DNA of 64,000 nucleotides from Scleromatobacter sp038243995 (GCA_038243995.1 JBBRTV010000013.1:62001-126000); one strand, 5' to 3'. Counted from the first letter of the stretch, positions 29,093 to 39,429 are shown. The notes: generated from the sequence alone by a model not told the origin. Numbers and translations: made by a program.

Positions 29093-29132
29093 ACGCCCCG
29101 GGGCCGCTTGCAGGGTTCATCCCGACACTTTG

Positions 29133-29163
29133 TTGGGCAAGGCGGTTCCGGATCGTGTATGAT
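29133..29163 (+). promoter_or_regulatory. Candidate cspA promoter with long leader
   Basis: TTGGGC at 29133-29138 and TATGAT at 29158-29163 are separated by 19 bases. They would start transcription near 29170 and leave a 5' untranslated leader of about 155 bases before cspA. Long structured leaders acting as cold thermosensors are known for cspA genes. The rest of the 29093-29323 gap shows no coding signal. Confidence 0.45.
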
Positions 29164-29323
29164 GATCGAGTAGGCAATACTTAAGACCGTCGTCCAGAAG
29201 GACTCCTCCGGCACCCTGTCCCCAAGACGGGGCTTGGTCGAACTCTCCAGTTTGATTTTCTTGCGTAGTACCTGCACTGCGTTGGCATGTGCTGCGCATG
29301 ATTTTGAAATTAGGATTTAGAGT

Positions 29324-29536
29324 ATGACGACCGAAACTGGTATCGTGAAGTGGTTCAATGACGGCAAGGGCTTCGGGTTCATCACCCCTGATTCCGGCGG
29401 CAAGGATCTGTTCGCCCACTTCAGCGAAATCCAAGGTGGCGCGGGCTTCAAGAGCCTGGCTGAAAACCAGCGCGTCGAATTCGAAGTGAAGCAAGGCCAG
29501 AAGGGCCTGCAAGCTTCGAACATCAAGCCGCTCTGA
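29324..29536 (+). CDS. cspA: Cold-shock protein, CspA family
   Basis: A 70-residue single cold-shock domain that binds single-stranded nucleic acid and melts RNA structure. The RNP1-type motif KGFGFITPD and RNP2-type DLFAHFS are intact, and the start TTETGIVKWFNDGKGFG is canonical. An A/T-rich region with AGGA lies just upstream. The long leader suggests post-transcriptional temperature control. It heads a compact group with two small unknown genes and a second infA, all consistent with translation under cold or stress. Confidence 0.95.
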   Translation: MTTETGIVKWFNDGKGFGFITPDSGGKDLFAHFSEIQGGAGFKSLAENQRVEFEVKQGQKGLQASNIKPL

Positions 29537-29615
29537 TGCACGATCTGCGCGCTCCCCAAGAGCGTGCAGCGTGATGGCCCGCAGGCCGACCTCCGATCGC
29601 ACCGAAGGAACCCCA

Positions 29616-29870
29616 ATGCGCAATCCTGCCAATGGATCCCCGGATGGCTCCTCCCAGGAGTCGCTCGATCGGAAAGAACGCCTGCGTCTGGCCTTGCCCG
29701 CTGCCGTCGAGCTTTTGCGCACGCGACAGGCGGGTTTGATCGAAGCCAGGGAGATCGACGAATACGTCGCCCTCAACTGGCTGGAATGGCACGGCGGCAC
29801 TTTGAGGCTGACCGTCACGGGTTCGAACGTATGCTCGCAAAGCCGAGTGAACGCGGCTCAGGCACGCTGA
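29616..29870 (+). CDS. Small conserved-looking protein of unknown function
   Basis: An 84-residue protein beginning MRNPANG. The core is a predicted amphipathic helix (RKERLRLALPAAVELLRT) followed by EIDEYVALNWLEWHGGTLRLT and a C-terminal TGSNVC. The Tyr-Val-Ala-Leu-Asn-Trp-Leu-Glu-Trp block seems familiar from small Burkholderiales proteins located next to cspA genes; this is recollection, not a search. GAAGGAA precedes the ATG at 29616. No catalytic motif is visible. It sits 79 bases after cspA and may be cotranscribed. Confidence 0.6.
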   Translation: MRNPANGSPDGSSQESLDRKERLRLALPAAVELLRTRQAGLIEAREIDEYVALNWLEWHGGTLRLTVTGSNVCSQSRVNAAQAR

Positions 29871-29944
29871 CCTTCTCGGTGAGTCGCCTGAGAGGTCCGG
29901 CCCGTTGCCACGCCCCGAATCTTGATGCGCCCTCCGCGGGCGCC

Positions 29945-30277
29945 GTGACCTGCCCCGTTGCGCGACCGCGTCGCCGGGCGGCAGAGCACACTGAAAGCAA
30001 TAAAATCGATATCGACATTCCCATCGGCAAGTACACGGTCTGCCCCATCGCAAAACCGCAAGCCGAAGGCGGCTACACCGCCACAGTTTCCATTGGCACC
30101 GGTCGCGGCAACGCGGCCCATGCCCGCGTGATGCGCTTCGCACCCCTCTTCGAGACGTCCGAAGCCGCACTACTCTACGCCACCTCCGAAGGCCTGAACT
30201 GGGCGCGCCAGCAGCCGGCGTGGTCCACCTCGCGGGCACTTGCCGCACGTGGCGCCGCAGGTCTTACCATTGCATAA
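29945..30277 (+). CDS. Hypothetical small protein upstream of infA
   Basis: The supported part is the C-terminal 90 or so residues: DIDIPIGKYTVCPIAKP, then GGYTATVSIGTGRG and RVMRFAPLFETSEAALLYA, a beta-rich start and a helical end. The start is unresolved. A GTG at 29945 is used here; another lies at 29879, and no ATG is close to the conserved part. It ends 18 bases before infA. A similar short protein appears to accompany infA/cspA in related genomes, from memory. Function unknown. Confidence 0.5.
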   Translation: MTCPVARPRRRAAEHTESNKIDIDIPIGKYTVCPIAKPQAEGGYTATVSIGTGRGNAAHARVMRFAPLFETSEAALLYATSEGLNWARQQPAWSTSRALAARGAAGLTIA

Positions 30278-30295
30278 ATCTCAGGAGCATTTTTC

Positions 30296-30532
30296 ATGGC
30301 AAAAGAAGAACTGATCGAAATGCACGGAGTGGTCGAGGACGTACTTCCCGACTCGCGCTACCGCGTGAAGCTGGACAACGGCCATCAGCTCGTGGCGTAC
30401 ACGTCCGGCAAGATGCGCAAGCACCACATCCGCATTCTCGCGGGCGACAAGGTGTCGCTCGAGCTGTCGCCCTACGACCTGAGCAAGGGTCGCATCACCT
30501 TCCGCCACATCGAGCGTCGCGGCCCCAACTGA
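30296..30532 (+). CDS. infA: Translation initiation factor IF-1 (second-copy type)
   Basis: A 78-residue S1/OB-fold protein with the IF-1 core HGVVEDVLPDSRYRVKLDN, VAYTSGKMRKHHIRIL and GDKVSLELSPYDLSKGRI. It binds the 30S A site and supports IF-2/IF-3 during initiation. It is slightly longer than the standard 72-residue IF-1, with the C-terminal tail ERRGPN. Burkholderiales commonly carry two infA genes, one in the ribosomal-protein operon and one near a cold-shock gene; this is the latter arrangement. AGGAG precedes the ATG. Confidence 0.95.
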   Translation: MAKEELIEMHGVVEDVLPDSRYRVKLDNGHQLVAYTSGKMRKHHIRILAGDKVSLELSPYDLSKGRITFRHIERRGPN

Positions 30533-30629
30533 GCCGGCCACCGACGGACTGGCTGCGGCCGTTCGTCGACGGGTCGACGGAAGGCACGCGCCGCTCGCGC
30601 CCGCTGTTCGCGACCCGCTCCCGCTCTGC

Positions 30630-30665
30630 AAAGCCCGCCCGCGGCATGCCGCCGGCGGGCTTTTT
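30630..30665 (+). terminator. Intrinsic terminator after infA
   Basis: A GC-rich hairpin with outer stem AAAGCCCGCC / GGCGGGCTTT (a few internal mismatches) is followed by TTTTT. The A-run on the left arm makes it usable on the minus strand too, where it would end the convergent thioesterase gene. Confidence 0.8.
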
Positions 30666-30703
30666 CACGCCTGCGGCCGGCGCCCGCGCCGCAGGTCATG
30701 CTT

Positions 30704-31279
30704 TCAGGCGGGCCGTTCGAACACCAGGCAAGTCGTCGTCGCATGGGCGAACAGCGTGCCGTCGGGGCCGAAGAGCCGCGCCTCCGCCGTCGCAAGCTGC
30801 CTGCCGCAATGCAGGACCTTGCCTTGCGCCCGCACGCGCCCGACCTTGGGCGAGATCGCGCGCACGTAGTTGATCCCCAGCTCGGCCGTCGTGTAGCCGC
30901 GTCCTGCCGGCATCAGTGTGTGCACGGCGCAACCGAGCGCCGAGTCGAGCAGCGTCGCGAACCAGCCGCCATGCACGCCTCCCATCGGGTTGAAGTGGCT
31001 CGCCCCGGGTGTCCCCTGGAAAACTGCGCTGCCGGGCTCGACCGAGATCAGCGCGAAATCCAGGGTGCGGGCGATCGGCGCGTAGGGAAGGAGGCCGGCG
31101 AGCATCGCCTGCATCTGTTCGAGCCCGGTCTTGCCCGCCCATTGCTCCGCGGTGGCCACGCCCGGTCCGGCGCCGCCATCCATGCGGGATCGGATGGCGG
31201 TTTCGTCGGCGATCCATTGCGCGAGCACGGATTGCGTGGTTTCGGCGGAAGGTCTGACGGGCGAGGCGAGGGCGTTCAT
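30704..31279 (-). CDS. PaaI-family thioesterase
   Basis: A 191-residue hotdog-fold acyl-CoA thioesterase. The active-site helix FNPMGGVHGGWFATLLDSALG is interrupted by no gaps, and GYTTAELGINYVRAISP follows, matching the PaaI-like family. The N-terminal 45 residues are a helical extension. GAAGGAA precedes the ATG at 31279. It is divergent from a MarR-type regulator 84 bases away, the usual layout for local repression by that regulator, and converges on infA across a shared terminator. Confidence 0.88.
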   Translation of the reverse strand: MNALASPVRPSAETTQSVLAQWIADETAIRSRMDGGAGPGVATAEQWAGKTGLEQMQAMLAGLLPYAPIARTLDFALISVEPGSAVFQGTPGASHFNPMGGVHGGWFATLLDSALGCAVHTLMPAGRGYTTAELGINYVRAISPKVGRVRAQGKVLHCGRQLATAEARLFGPDGTLFAHATTTCLVFERPA

Positions 31280-31324
31280 GGGCGTTCCTTCGGTGTGTCC
31301 ACGGGATGCGTGCGACGTTGACGA

Positions 31325-31357
31325 TGCATATGCAACTGATGTACCTGCAACTATAAT
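31325..31357 (+). promoter_or_regulatory. marR promoter and candidate operator
   Basis: A perfect -10 hexamer TATAAT lies at 31352-31357. It overlaps the end of a direct repeat TGCAACT (31331-31337 and 31346-31352) and is preceded by a 10-bp palindrome TGCATATGCA at 31325-31334. The expected start of transcription, about 7 bases after the -10, falls on or next to the ATG at 31364. Confidence 0.5.
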
Positions 31358-31363
31358 GCAATC

Positions 31364-31849
31364 ATGTCTCCGTCGCCCGCACCTGCCGCGCCTGCCGTCC
31401 GTCCGCAGGGTTGCACGAACCTGAAGCTGCGCCAGCTCATGCGTCGCGTCGCCCAGCGCTACGACTTCGAGGTCGGCAAGGCCGGCCTCAAAGGCACCCA
31501 ATACTCGTTGCTGAGCTATGTCATCGGGCTCGGGCCGATTCGCCCGGTCGACCTCGCGGCGGCAATCGACGTCGACGCCTCCACGCTGTCGCGCAACCTC
31601 CGGCCGCTGGTCGCGGCGGGCTGGGTCACTCTCGAAGCCGGCGCCGACGCGCGCAGCCGACTGGTGCGCGCGACGGATGCCGGCCGCGAGAAGCGCGTCG
31701 AGGCCCGGCGACGCTGGCGCGTCGCGCAGGAGGACATCAATGCCACGCTCGGGCCGGAGCGCGTGATCGCGCTCCATGCGCTGATCGACGAGGCGATGCA
31801 TTACCTGGCCGTCGACGACGGCGATGAAGCGAACGCGCCGACCCCCTGA
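31364..31849 (+). CDS. MarR-family transcriptional regulator
   Basis: A 161-residue winged-helix repressor. The conserved parts are NLKLRQLMRRVAQRYDF (dimer helix), PVDLAAAIDVDASTLSRNLRPL (recognition helix region), and WVTLEAGADARSRLVRATDAG (wing). The ATG at 31364 has no ribosome-binding site and almost coincides with the predicted transcription start, so translation may be leaderless. It probably represses itself and the divergent thioesterase through the repeats in the 84-base gap. The ligand is unknown, perhaps an acyl-CoA or aromatic acid. Confidence 0.9.
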   Translation: MSPSPAPAAPAVRPQGCTNLKLRQLMRRVAQRYDFEVGKAGLKGTQYSLLSYVIGLGPIRPVDLAAAIDVDASTLSRNLRPLVAAGWVTLEAGADARSRLVRATDAGREKRVEARRRWRVAQEDINATLGPERVIALHALIDEAMHYLAVDDGDEANAPTP

Positions 31850-31968
31850 TGCCTGGCGGCGTCTGCGCGCGCCAGCCTTGCGCGGCGCGCAGGCGGGCGA
31901 GCATCGGCGCCGAGACCCGGGCGCAGGTAGCATGCGCCCCTTCTTGCCGCGACCCCGGACGACTGCCC

Positions 31969-32898
31969 ATGACCTTGCTCGCCAGACTGTTGTTCTCCTT
32001 CTTTCTCGTGCTCGGCGCCGCGCAGGCGGCCGAGGCGCCGGCGCCGCCGGCGCTGCGCGCGGACACGCTGCAGTCCTACATCCTCAAGGACACCGAAGTG
32101 CATGCGCTCCACGCCGCCCGGCTCAACCGCGACTACGAGATCGACATCGGCCTGCCGCCGTCGTACGCGGCGTCCGCGCAGAAGTATCCGGTCGTGTTCG
32201 TCACCGACGCGCCCTACGCCTTTCCGCTGATCCGCGCGCTGGCGCCCCGCATCGGTGCCCACGGCGAGAAGTTGCAGGACTTCATCCTCGTGGGACTGGG
32301 CTACGCCAAGGGCGACACGCCCGAGTACAGCCGCCGCCGCGACTACACGCCCAGCGTTCGCGGCAGCAAGGATGCCGTATCCGACATGCCCGGTCGCGCC
32401 GTCGTCTTCGGCGAGGCCGAGGGCTACCGCCAGTTCGTCGCTGGCGAGGTCTTCGCATACATCGCCTCGCACTACCGCGCGGACATGTCGCGCAAGATCT
32501 TCGCCGGACACTCGTACGGCAGCCTGTTCGGCGCGCACGTGCTGTTGACGGCGCCCGCGATGTTCGACGACTACATCCTCGGCAGCCCGTCGCTGTGGTT
32601 CGACGACCGTCTGCTGTTCGCCCGCGAGCGCGCCTACGCGGCCGCGCACCGGGACCTGCATGCCAATGTCTACATCGCCAATGGCGCCTTCGAGACGCGC
32701 AATCCGCGCTCGCACGATCCGCGCTACGCGAAGGACGACGACATGATCGCCGACACGCAGGCCTTCGCGCGCGCGCTCGTTTCCCGCCGCTATCCGGGCC
32801 TGCACCTGCATACCGACGTCATCGCCGACGAAGACCACCTCACCGTGGCACCGGCGATCATCACGCGCGGGCTGATGTGGTCGCTGGGCAAGCGTTGA
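31969..32898 (+). CDS. Secreted alpha/beta-hydrolase esterase (esterase D / IroE-like)
   Basis: A 309-residue protein with a clear signal peptide (LLARLLFSFFLVLGAAQA). The fold shows the nucleophile elbow GHSYGSLFG (Ser near residue 187), an early DAPYAFPLI strand-loop, and a late DEDH that supplies the likely histidine. It belongs to the enterochelin-esterase/S-formylglutathione-hydrolase-like group (PF00756). The ATG at 31969 is preferred because it begins the signal peptide. It lies downstream of marR in the same direction. Periplasmic ester hydrolysis is expected; the substrate is unknown. Confidence 0.85.
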   Translation: MTLLARLLFSFFLVLGAAQAAEAPAPPALRADTLQSYILKDTEVHALHAARLNRDYEIDIGLPPSYAASAQKYPVVFVTDAPYAFPLIRALAPRIGAHGEKLQDFILVGLGYAKGDTPEYSRRRDYTPSVRGSKDAVSDMPGRAVVFGEAEGYRQFVAGEVFAYIASHYRADMSRKIFAGHSYGSLFGAHVLLTAPAMFDDYILGSPSLWFDDRLLFARERAYAAAHRDLHANVYIANGAFETRNPRSHDPRYAKDDDMIADTQAFARALVSRRYPGLHLHTDVIADEDHLTVAPAIITRGLMWSLGKR

Positions 32899-32954
32899 CG
32901 CCTCGGCGGCCACGACGCGCGACACGAGGCCGTCCACGGCGGCCTGTCATGCCG

Positions 32955-33035
32955 CTCGCGCCGCTCGCCCCTCTCGCGCCGCTCGCCCCTCTCGCGCCTC
33001 TCGCCCCTCTCGCCCCTCTCGCCCCTCTTGCGCGG
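32955..33035 (+). repeat. 9-bp tandem repeat, about nine units
   Basis: Alternating units CTCGCGCCG and CTCGCCCCT, eight close matches and one degenerate (CTTGCGCGG), lie in the gap before tex. One frame reads Leu-Ala-Pro repeats, but no start or ribosome-binding site supports translation. A slippage-prone GC tract of unknown role. Confidence 0.85.
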
Positions 33036-33180
33036 CTGGCCGAGGGCCGGCGGCCGAGCGTTTGCGACGGCCGCCGGCCTAGCACATCCTCCACCCGAAA
33101 GTCCCCACGCCGCGCTGCGGCAAGTGGCGATACGCTATGGCACACTCGCGCGCTTTGCGGTTACTGGCGGAACTCGACCC

Positions 33181-35532
<2,352 letters not shown>

Positions 35533-35664
35533 CCAGGCGCGCGCCCACCTGCGCGGGACGGGCCGCGCGGCACGACCGTCGGCACGCATGCCTGGATCGG
35601 CAGACGGAGCTCGACATTTAGGCTATCGTCGCGCCTTCGAAATTCATCTCTTCCGAGGCAACCC

Positions 35665-36237
35665 ATGCGCATCGCGTTGACGCTCTCCCTGGCAGCCGCC
35701 GTCGGCCTGGCCGCCTGTGCCTCCAAGGCCCCCACGGCGCCCGAAGCGGCGGCCGCGGCGCCGGCCAAGGCCACCGAGTCGTTCTTCGGCCGCACGAAGG
35801 CGGCCGTGGCCACGCTGACGCCGTCCGCGACGGGTGGCGCGACCGGCATCGTCACCTTCGCCGCCAGCGGGAACACGGTCGACGTCCACGTCGTGGCCGC
35901 GGGCCTCGTTCCGGGCTCCGTGCACGGCTTCCACGTGCATGACATCGGCAACTGCGCCAGCCCCGATTTCATGAGCGCCGGCGGCCACTTCAACCCCGAG
36001 CACAAGATGCACGGGCCGCAGACGGGCGACCATCACGCGGGCGACATGCCCAGCCTGCTGGCCGACCCGAGCGGGGCGATCGATGCGCGCTTCACGCTCG
36101 CGGGGGTCGCGCTCGGCGGCAGCGACGGATTCGTCGGCCGCGCCGTGATCCTGCACGCCGGCAACGACGACTACCAGACGCAGCCGACCGGCAACTCCGG
36201 CGCCCGGTTGTCCTGCGGCGTGATCGCCGCCCAGTAG
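35665..36237 (+). CDS. sodC: Periplasmic Cu/Zn superoxide dismutase, predicted lipoprotein
   Basis: A 190-residue protein. The lipobox LAAC gives an acylated cysteine near residue 18, followed by an Ala/Pro linker and the SOD fold. Copper/zinc ligands are visible in HGFHVHDIGNC, GGHFNPEHKMHG and HAGDMP, and the C-terminal GNSGARLSCGVI contains the conserved arginine and disulfide cysteine. It dismutates superoxide outside the cytoplasmic membrane. GAGGCAA precedes the ATG. One copper-site histidine region near the C-terminus (VGRAVILHAGNDDY) is also present, so the enzyme looks complete. Confidence 0.95.
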   Translation: MRIALTLSLAAAVGLAACASKAPTAPEAAAAAPAKATESFFGRTKAAVATLTPSATGGATGIVTFAASGNTVDVHVVAAGLVPGSVHGFHVHDIGNCASPDFMSAGGHFNPEHKMHGPQTGDHHAGDMPSLLADPSGAIDARFTLAGVALGGSDGFVGRAVILHAGNDDYQTQPTGNSGARLSCGVIAAQ

Positions 36238-36683
36238 CGGCCGGTACACACCTTCCGCCCAGCGGGCGCGTCGCGGCATCGATTCCGCGACGCCCGTTCG
36301 GCTTCGTCGCCGCCTGTCGCTCATGCGAGCACTGCAAATCTTGGCCGGCATGGTCGGATTGCAGCGCCTGCGCGAGCGTGGCCTGCAGCTTCGGAGGTGC
36401 CACGGCGGAGAGCGCGCCCGGCCGACGAGTTCGCAGCGCTGGCAGGGGCAGGCAGCATCGAGTTCGAGTGCCTGCCCTTGCCCTGAACACCGGCTGCATC
36501 TTGCAACGACCGTGTCACCCGCGTAAAGCTGTTGGACGCTCCACGGGCACGAGGCTTGCCGACTGTGTTTCGAGTGCGTGAAGCCGTTCAACCACGGATG
36601 CTGTCGCGCGTTGTATCAACAGGCCGTCGTTTCTCCGCAGCGCTTCGCAGCGGCAAGCCGGCCTCGCACAATCGGAGATTCAG
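36238..36683. other. Noncoding gap of 446 bases, no feature recognised
   Basis: Several short open frames exist on both strands, but none shows a family motif, a ribosome-binding site or a signal peptide. No tRNA, hairpin-plus-T-run or repeat was seen. It presumably holds the promoter of the glycine-zipper lipoprotein. Confidence 0.5.
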
Positions 36684-37184
36684 ATGAACACGCAATTCAA
36701 GGTCGTCGGCCTGCTGGTGGTTCTCGGTTCGCTCGTCGCCTGCGCTGCTCCCCAGCAGCACTCGAGCGCGAGCCAGCCGGTCTATTCGAACAGCAACAAC
36801 GGCTACAACGCGCCGGTGAACAATGGCTACAACAACAACGCCAACCAGACCTGGGGCACCGTCACCCGCGTCGACATCCTCGGCTCCCGCAAGGACAGTG
36901 GCACGGGCGCGCTGATCGGTGCGGCGGTCGGCGCGATTGCCGGCAACCAGATCGGTCGCACGATGAATGACGCCAAGACCACCGGCACGGTGGTGGGCGC
37001 CGTCGGCGGCGGGCTGCTGGGCAACGCCATCGAGCGCAACCAGAACAAGAACAACACGGTGCTGCGCGTCTACGTGCGCCTGGACAACGGCAGCGAGCGT
37101 TCCTGGGACGTGACCGAGGCGCAGATCACGCCCAGCGTCGGCCAGCGCGTGCGGATCGAGAACGATCAGCTGTTCACGAACTGA
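36684..37184 (+). CDS. Glycine-zipper 2TM lipoprotein (SlyB/OsmB-like)
   Basis: A 166-residue outer-membrane-type lipoprotein. The lipobox VACA puts the acylated cysteine near residue 20. An Asn/Tyr/Gly-rich linker (about 30-55) precedes a glycine zipper, GALIGAAVGAIAGNQIGR and GTVVGAVGGGLLGNAIE, which forms two small hydrophobic helices. The C-terminal domain LRVYVRLDNGSERSWDV ends QRVRIENDQLF. Such proteins are envelope stress or stability factors; the precise role is unknown. Confidence 0.9.
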   Translation: MNTQFKVVGLLVVLGSLVACAAPQQHSSASQPVYSNSNNGYNAPVNNGYNNNANQTWGTVTRVDILGSRKDSGTGALIGAAVGAIAGNQIGRTMNDAKTTGTVVGAVGGGLLGNAIERNQNKNNTVLRVYVRLDNGSERSWDVTEAQITPSVGQRVRIENDQLFTN

Positions 37185-37270
37185 TCGGCGCCGCCGCGGG
37201 CCAGGATTTCGGGCCCGTTGCGCGTGGCGCACGTGCGGCGCAGGCCCATCGGCCCCCGCGTGCCGGAAAC

Positions 37271-37290
37271 GGCCCGACCCCCGTCGGGCC
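37271..37290 (+). terminator. Inverted repeat, possible end of the lipoprotein transcript
   Basis: Eight-base arms GGCCCGAC / GTCGGGCC enclose a 4-base loop. No T-run follows, so termination here would be weak or Rho-assisted. It lies just upstream of a -10-like TAGAAT at 37300-37305 that could start the thrS leader transcript. Confidence 0.45.
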
Positions 37291-37365
37291 GCTCTCCGTT
37301 AGAATCGAAGTCTTCCGTGTCCTCAATCGATCACACTGGCAAGAATGAGAAAGGCGCAACGGGTT

Positions 37366-37431
37366 ATGACACCGCGAACTACGGCCTCCTCTGAATCTCC
37401 CGACGGAGACTGCCTGGCCGTGGCGTCCTGA
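37366..37431 (+). CDS. Candidate thrS leader peptide (Thr-codon-rich)
   Basis: A 21-codon frame starting MTPRTTASSE with three threonine codons (ACA, ACT, ACG) among its first six codons. An in-frame ATG at 37345 would add seven residues. It is followed by a possible hairpin (CGGCC at 37382-37386 pairing with GGCCG at 37416-37420, plus an internal TCTCC/GGAGA stem), and then by the terminator at 37461. This is the arrangement of a classical ribosome-mediated attenuator sensing charged tRNA-Thr. Confidence 0.55.
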   Translation: MTPRTTASSESPDGDCLAVAS

Positions 37432-37460
37432 CGCGTAACTGTTTTTCTTGCCTTCCCCGA

Positions 37461-37494
37461 AAGCGCGGCCTTCAAAGGTTCGCGCTTTTTTGTT
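37461..37494 (+). terminator. Intrinsic terminator/attenuator immediately upstream of thrS
   Basis: Stem AAAGCGCG / CGCGCTTT with an inner CCTT/AAGG pairing is followed by a run of T. It ends about 16 bases before the thrS start, so it must be bypassed for thrS expression. With the Thr-codon leader frame upstream, it is the obvious regulatory switch. Confidence 0.8.
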
Positions 37495-37509
37495 GTCCGG
37501 AGTCCTTCG

Positions 37510-39429
37510 ATGATCTCGATTCAATTGCCCGATGGTTCCAAGCGTGAGTTTCCGCAGCCCGTGACCGTCGCCGACGTGGCGGCCTCGATCGGGGTCGGCC
37601 TCGCCAAGGCCGCGCTGGGCGGCCGCGTCGGCCAGCCTGGCCACACGCGCCTCGTCGACACCAGCCACCTGATCGACAGCGACGAGTCGCTGGCCATCGT
37701 CACCGACAAGGACCCCGACGGGCTCGACCTGATCCGCCATTCGACGGCCCACCTGCTCGCGTACGCGGTCAAGGAACTGTTCCCCGAAGCCCAGGTCACG
37801 ATCGGCCCGACCATCGAGAACGGCTTCTTCTACGACTTCGCGTACAAGCGCCCGTTCACGCCCGAGGATCTGGTCGCCATCGAGAAGAAGATGGGCGAAC
37901 TCGCGAAGAAGGACGAGCGCGTGACGCGCCGCGTGCTTCCGCGCGACGAGGCCGTCGACTACTTCAAGGGCCTGGGCGAGGCCTACAAGGCCGAGATCAT
38001 CGGCAGCATCCCCGCCGACCAGGACGTGTCCCTCTACCGCGAAGGCAACTTCGAAGACCTGTGTCGCGGTCCGCACGTGCCCAGCACCGGCAAGCTCAGG
38101 CACTTCAAGCTGATGAAGGTCGCCGGCGCCTACTGGCGCGGCGATCACCGCAACGAGATGCTGCAACGCATCTACGGCACGGCCTGGGCCACCAAGGAAG
38201 AGCTCGCGCAGTACCTGCTGATGCTCGAGGAAGCCGAGAAGCGCGACCACCGCAAGCTGGGCCGCGAGCTCGACCTGTTCCACATCGACGATCACGCGCC
38301 GGGCGTCGTCTTCTGGCATCCCAAGGGCTGGGCGATCTGGCAGGGCGTGGAGCAGTACATGCGCCAGGTCTATCGCGACAACGGCTACCAGGAAGTAAAG
38401 GGTCCGCAGCTGATCGATCGCTCGCTCTGGGAACTCACCGGGCACTGGGACAAGTACCGCGACAACATGTTCACGACCGAGAGCGAGAAGCGCGACTACG
38501 CGCTCAAGCCGATGAACTGCCCGGGGCACATCCTCATCTACAAGCAGGGCATCAAGAGTTATCGCGACCTGCCGCTGCGCTACGGCGAGTTCGGCCAGTG
38601 CCATCGCAACGAACCCAGCGGCGGCCTGCACGGCATCATGCGCGTGCGCGGCTTCACGCAGGACGACGGCCACATCTTCTGCACCGAGGAACAGATCCTC
38701 CCGGAATGCACGGCCTACACCGCGCTGCTGCAGAAGGTCTACAAGGATTTCGGCTTCACCGACATCCTCTACAAGGTGGCGACGCGGCCGGCCGCGCGCA
38801 TCGGCTCCGATGACGTGTGGGACAAGGCCGAGGCCGCCCTGATGGACAGCCTGAAGGCGTCGGGTTGCGACTTCGTGATTTCGCCGGGCGACGGCGCGTT
38901 CTACGGTCCGAAGATCGAATACACGCTCAAGGACGCCCTGGGGCGCCAGTGGCAGTGCGGCACCATGCAGGTCGACTTCTCCATGCCGCAGCGCCTGGGC
39001 GCCGAATACGTCGCCGAGTCGGGCGAGCGTCACTCGCCGGTGATGCTCCACCGCGCGATCGTCGGCAGTCTCGAGCGCTTCATCGGGATCCTGCTCGAGC
39101 AGCACGCCGGCGCGCTGCCGAGCTGGCTCGCGCCGACCCAGGTCGTGGTCGCGTCGATCACCGAGGCCCAGGCCGATTACGTGCGCGAAGTGGTCAATAC
39201 ACTTCAAAAGCAAGGTGTCAGGGTCGAAGCAGATTTGCGCAACGAAAAGATCACCTATAAAATACGTGAGCATTCATTGCAAAAGGTTCCGTTCATCCTC
39301 GTCGTTGGCGACAAGGAAAAGGCAAGCGGGGCCGTTGCGGTGCGCGCCCGGGGCAACCGGGATCTCGGTGTGATGCCTCTTGCAGACTTCGAACGGAAGC
39401 TCGCTGAGGACATCGCCGCCAAGATCTGA
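37510..39429 (+). CDS. thrS: Threonyl-tRNA synthetase
   Basis: A 639-residue class II synthetase charging tRNA-Thr. The N-terminal TGS domain starts MISIQLPDGSKREF. The editing domain has HSTAHLLAYAVKELF (HxxxH) and a downstream Cys-Arg-Gly-Pro-His. The catalytic core contains PMNCPGHILIYK (zinc-ligand Cys), the motif 2 region CHRNEPSGGLHGIMRVRGFTQDD, and a C-terminal anticodon-binding domain. Length is standard. GGAG lies upstream of the ATG. The attenuator before it suggests control by threonine-tRNA charging. infC follows in the same direction. Confidence 0.97.
   Translation: MISIQLPDGSKREFPQPVTVADVAASIGVGLAKAALGGRVGQPGHTRLVDTSHLIDSDESLAIVTDKDPDGLDLIRHSTAHLLAYAVKELFPEAQVTIGPTIENGFFYDFAYKRPFTPEDLVAIEKKMGELAKKDERVTRRVLPRDEAVDYFKGLGEAYKAEIIGSIPADQDVSLYREGNFEDLCRGPHVPSTGKLRHFKLMKVAGAYWRGDHRNEMLQRIYGTAWATKEELAQYLLMLEEAEKRDHRKLGRELDLFHIDDHAPGVVFWHPKGWAIWQGVEQYMRQVYRDNGYQEVKGPQLIDRSLWELTGHWDKYRDNMFTTESEKRDYALKPMNCPGHILIYKQGIKSYRDLPLRYGEFGQCHRNEPSGGLHGIMRVRGFTQDDGHIFCTEEQILPECTAYTALLQKVYKDFGFTDILYKVATRPAARIGSDDVWDKAEAALMDSLKASGCDFVISPGDGAFYGPKIEYTLKDALGRQWQCGTMQVDFSMPQRLGAEYVAESGERHSPVMLHRAIVGSLERFIGILLEQHAGALPSWLAPTQVVVASITEAQADYVREVVNTLQKQGVRVEADLRNEKITYKIREHSLQKVPFILVVGDKEKASGAVAVRARGNRDLGVMPLADFERKLAEDIAAKI

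Noticed and set aside
32949..33035. Leu-Ala-Pro repeat peptide from the 9-bp repeats
   Set aside because: No ribosome-binding site or continuing conserved sequence; treated as noncoding repeats.
37321..37440. Possible tRNA or T-box in the thrS leader
   Set aside because: No cloverleaf could be formed and T-boxes are not expected in proteobacteria; a leader peptide with a terminator explains the region better.
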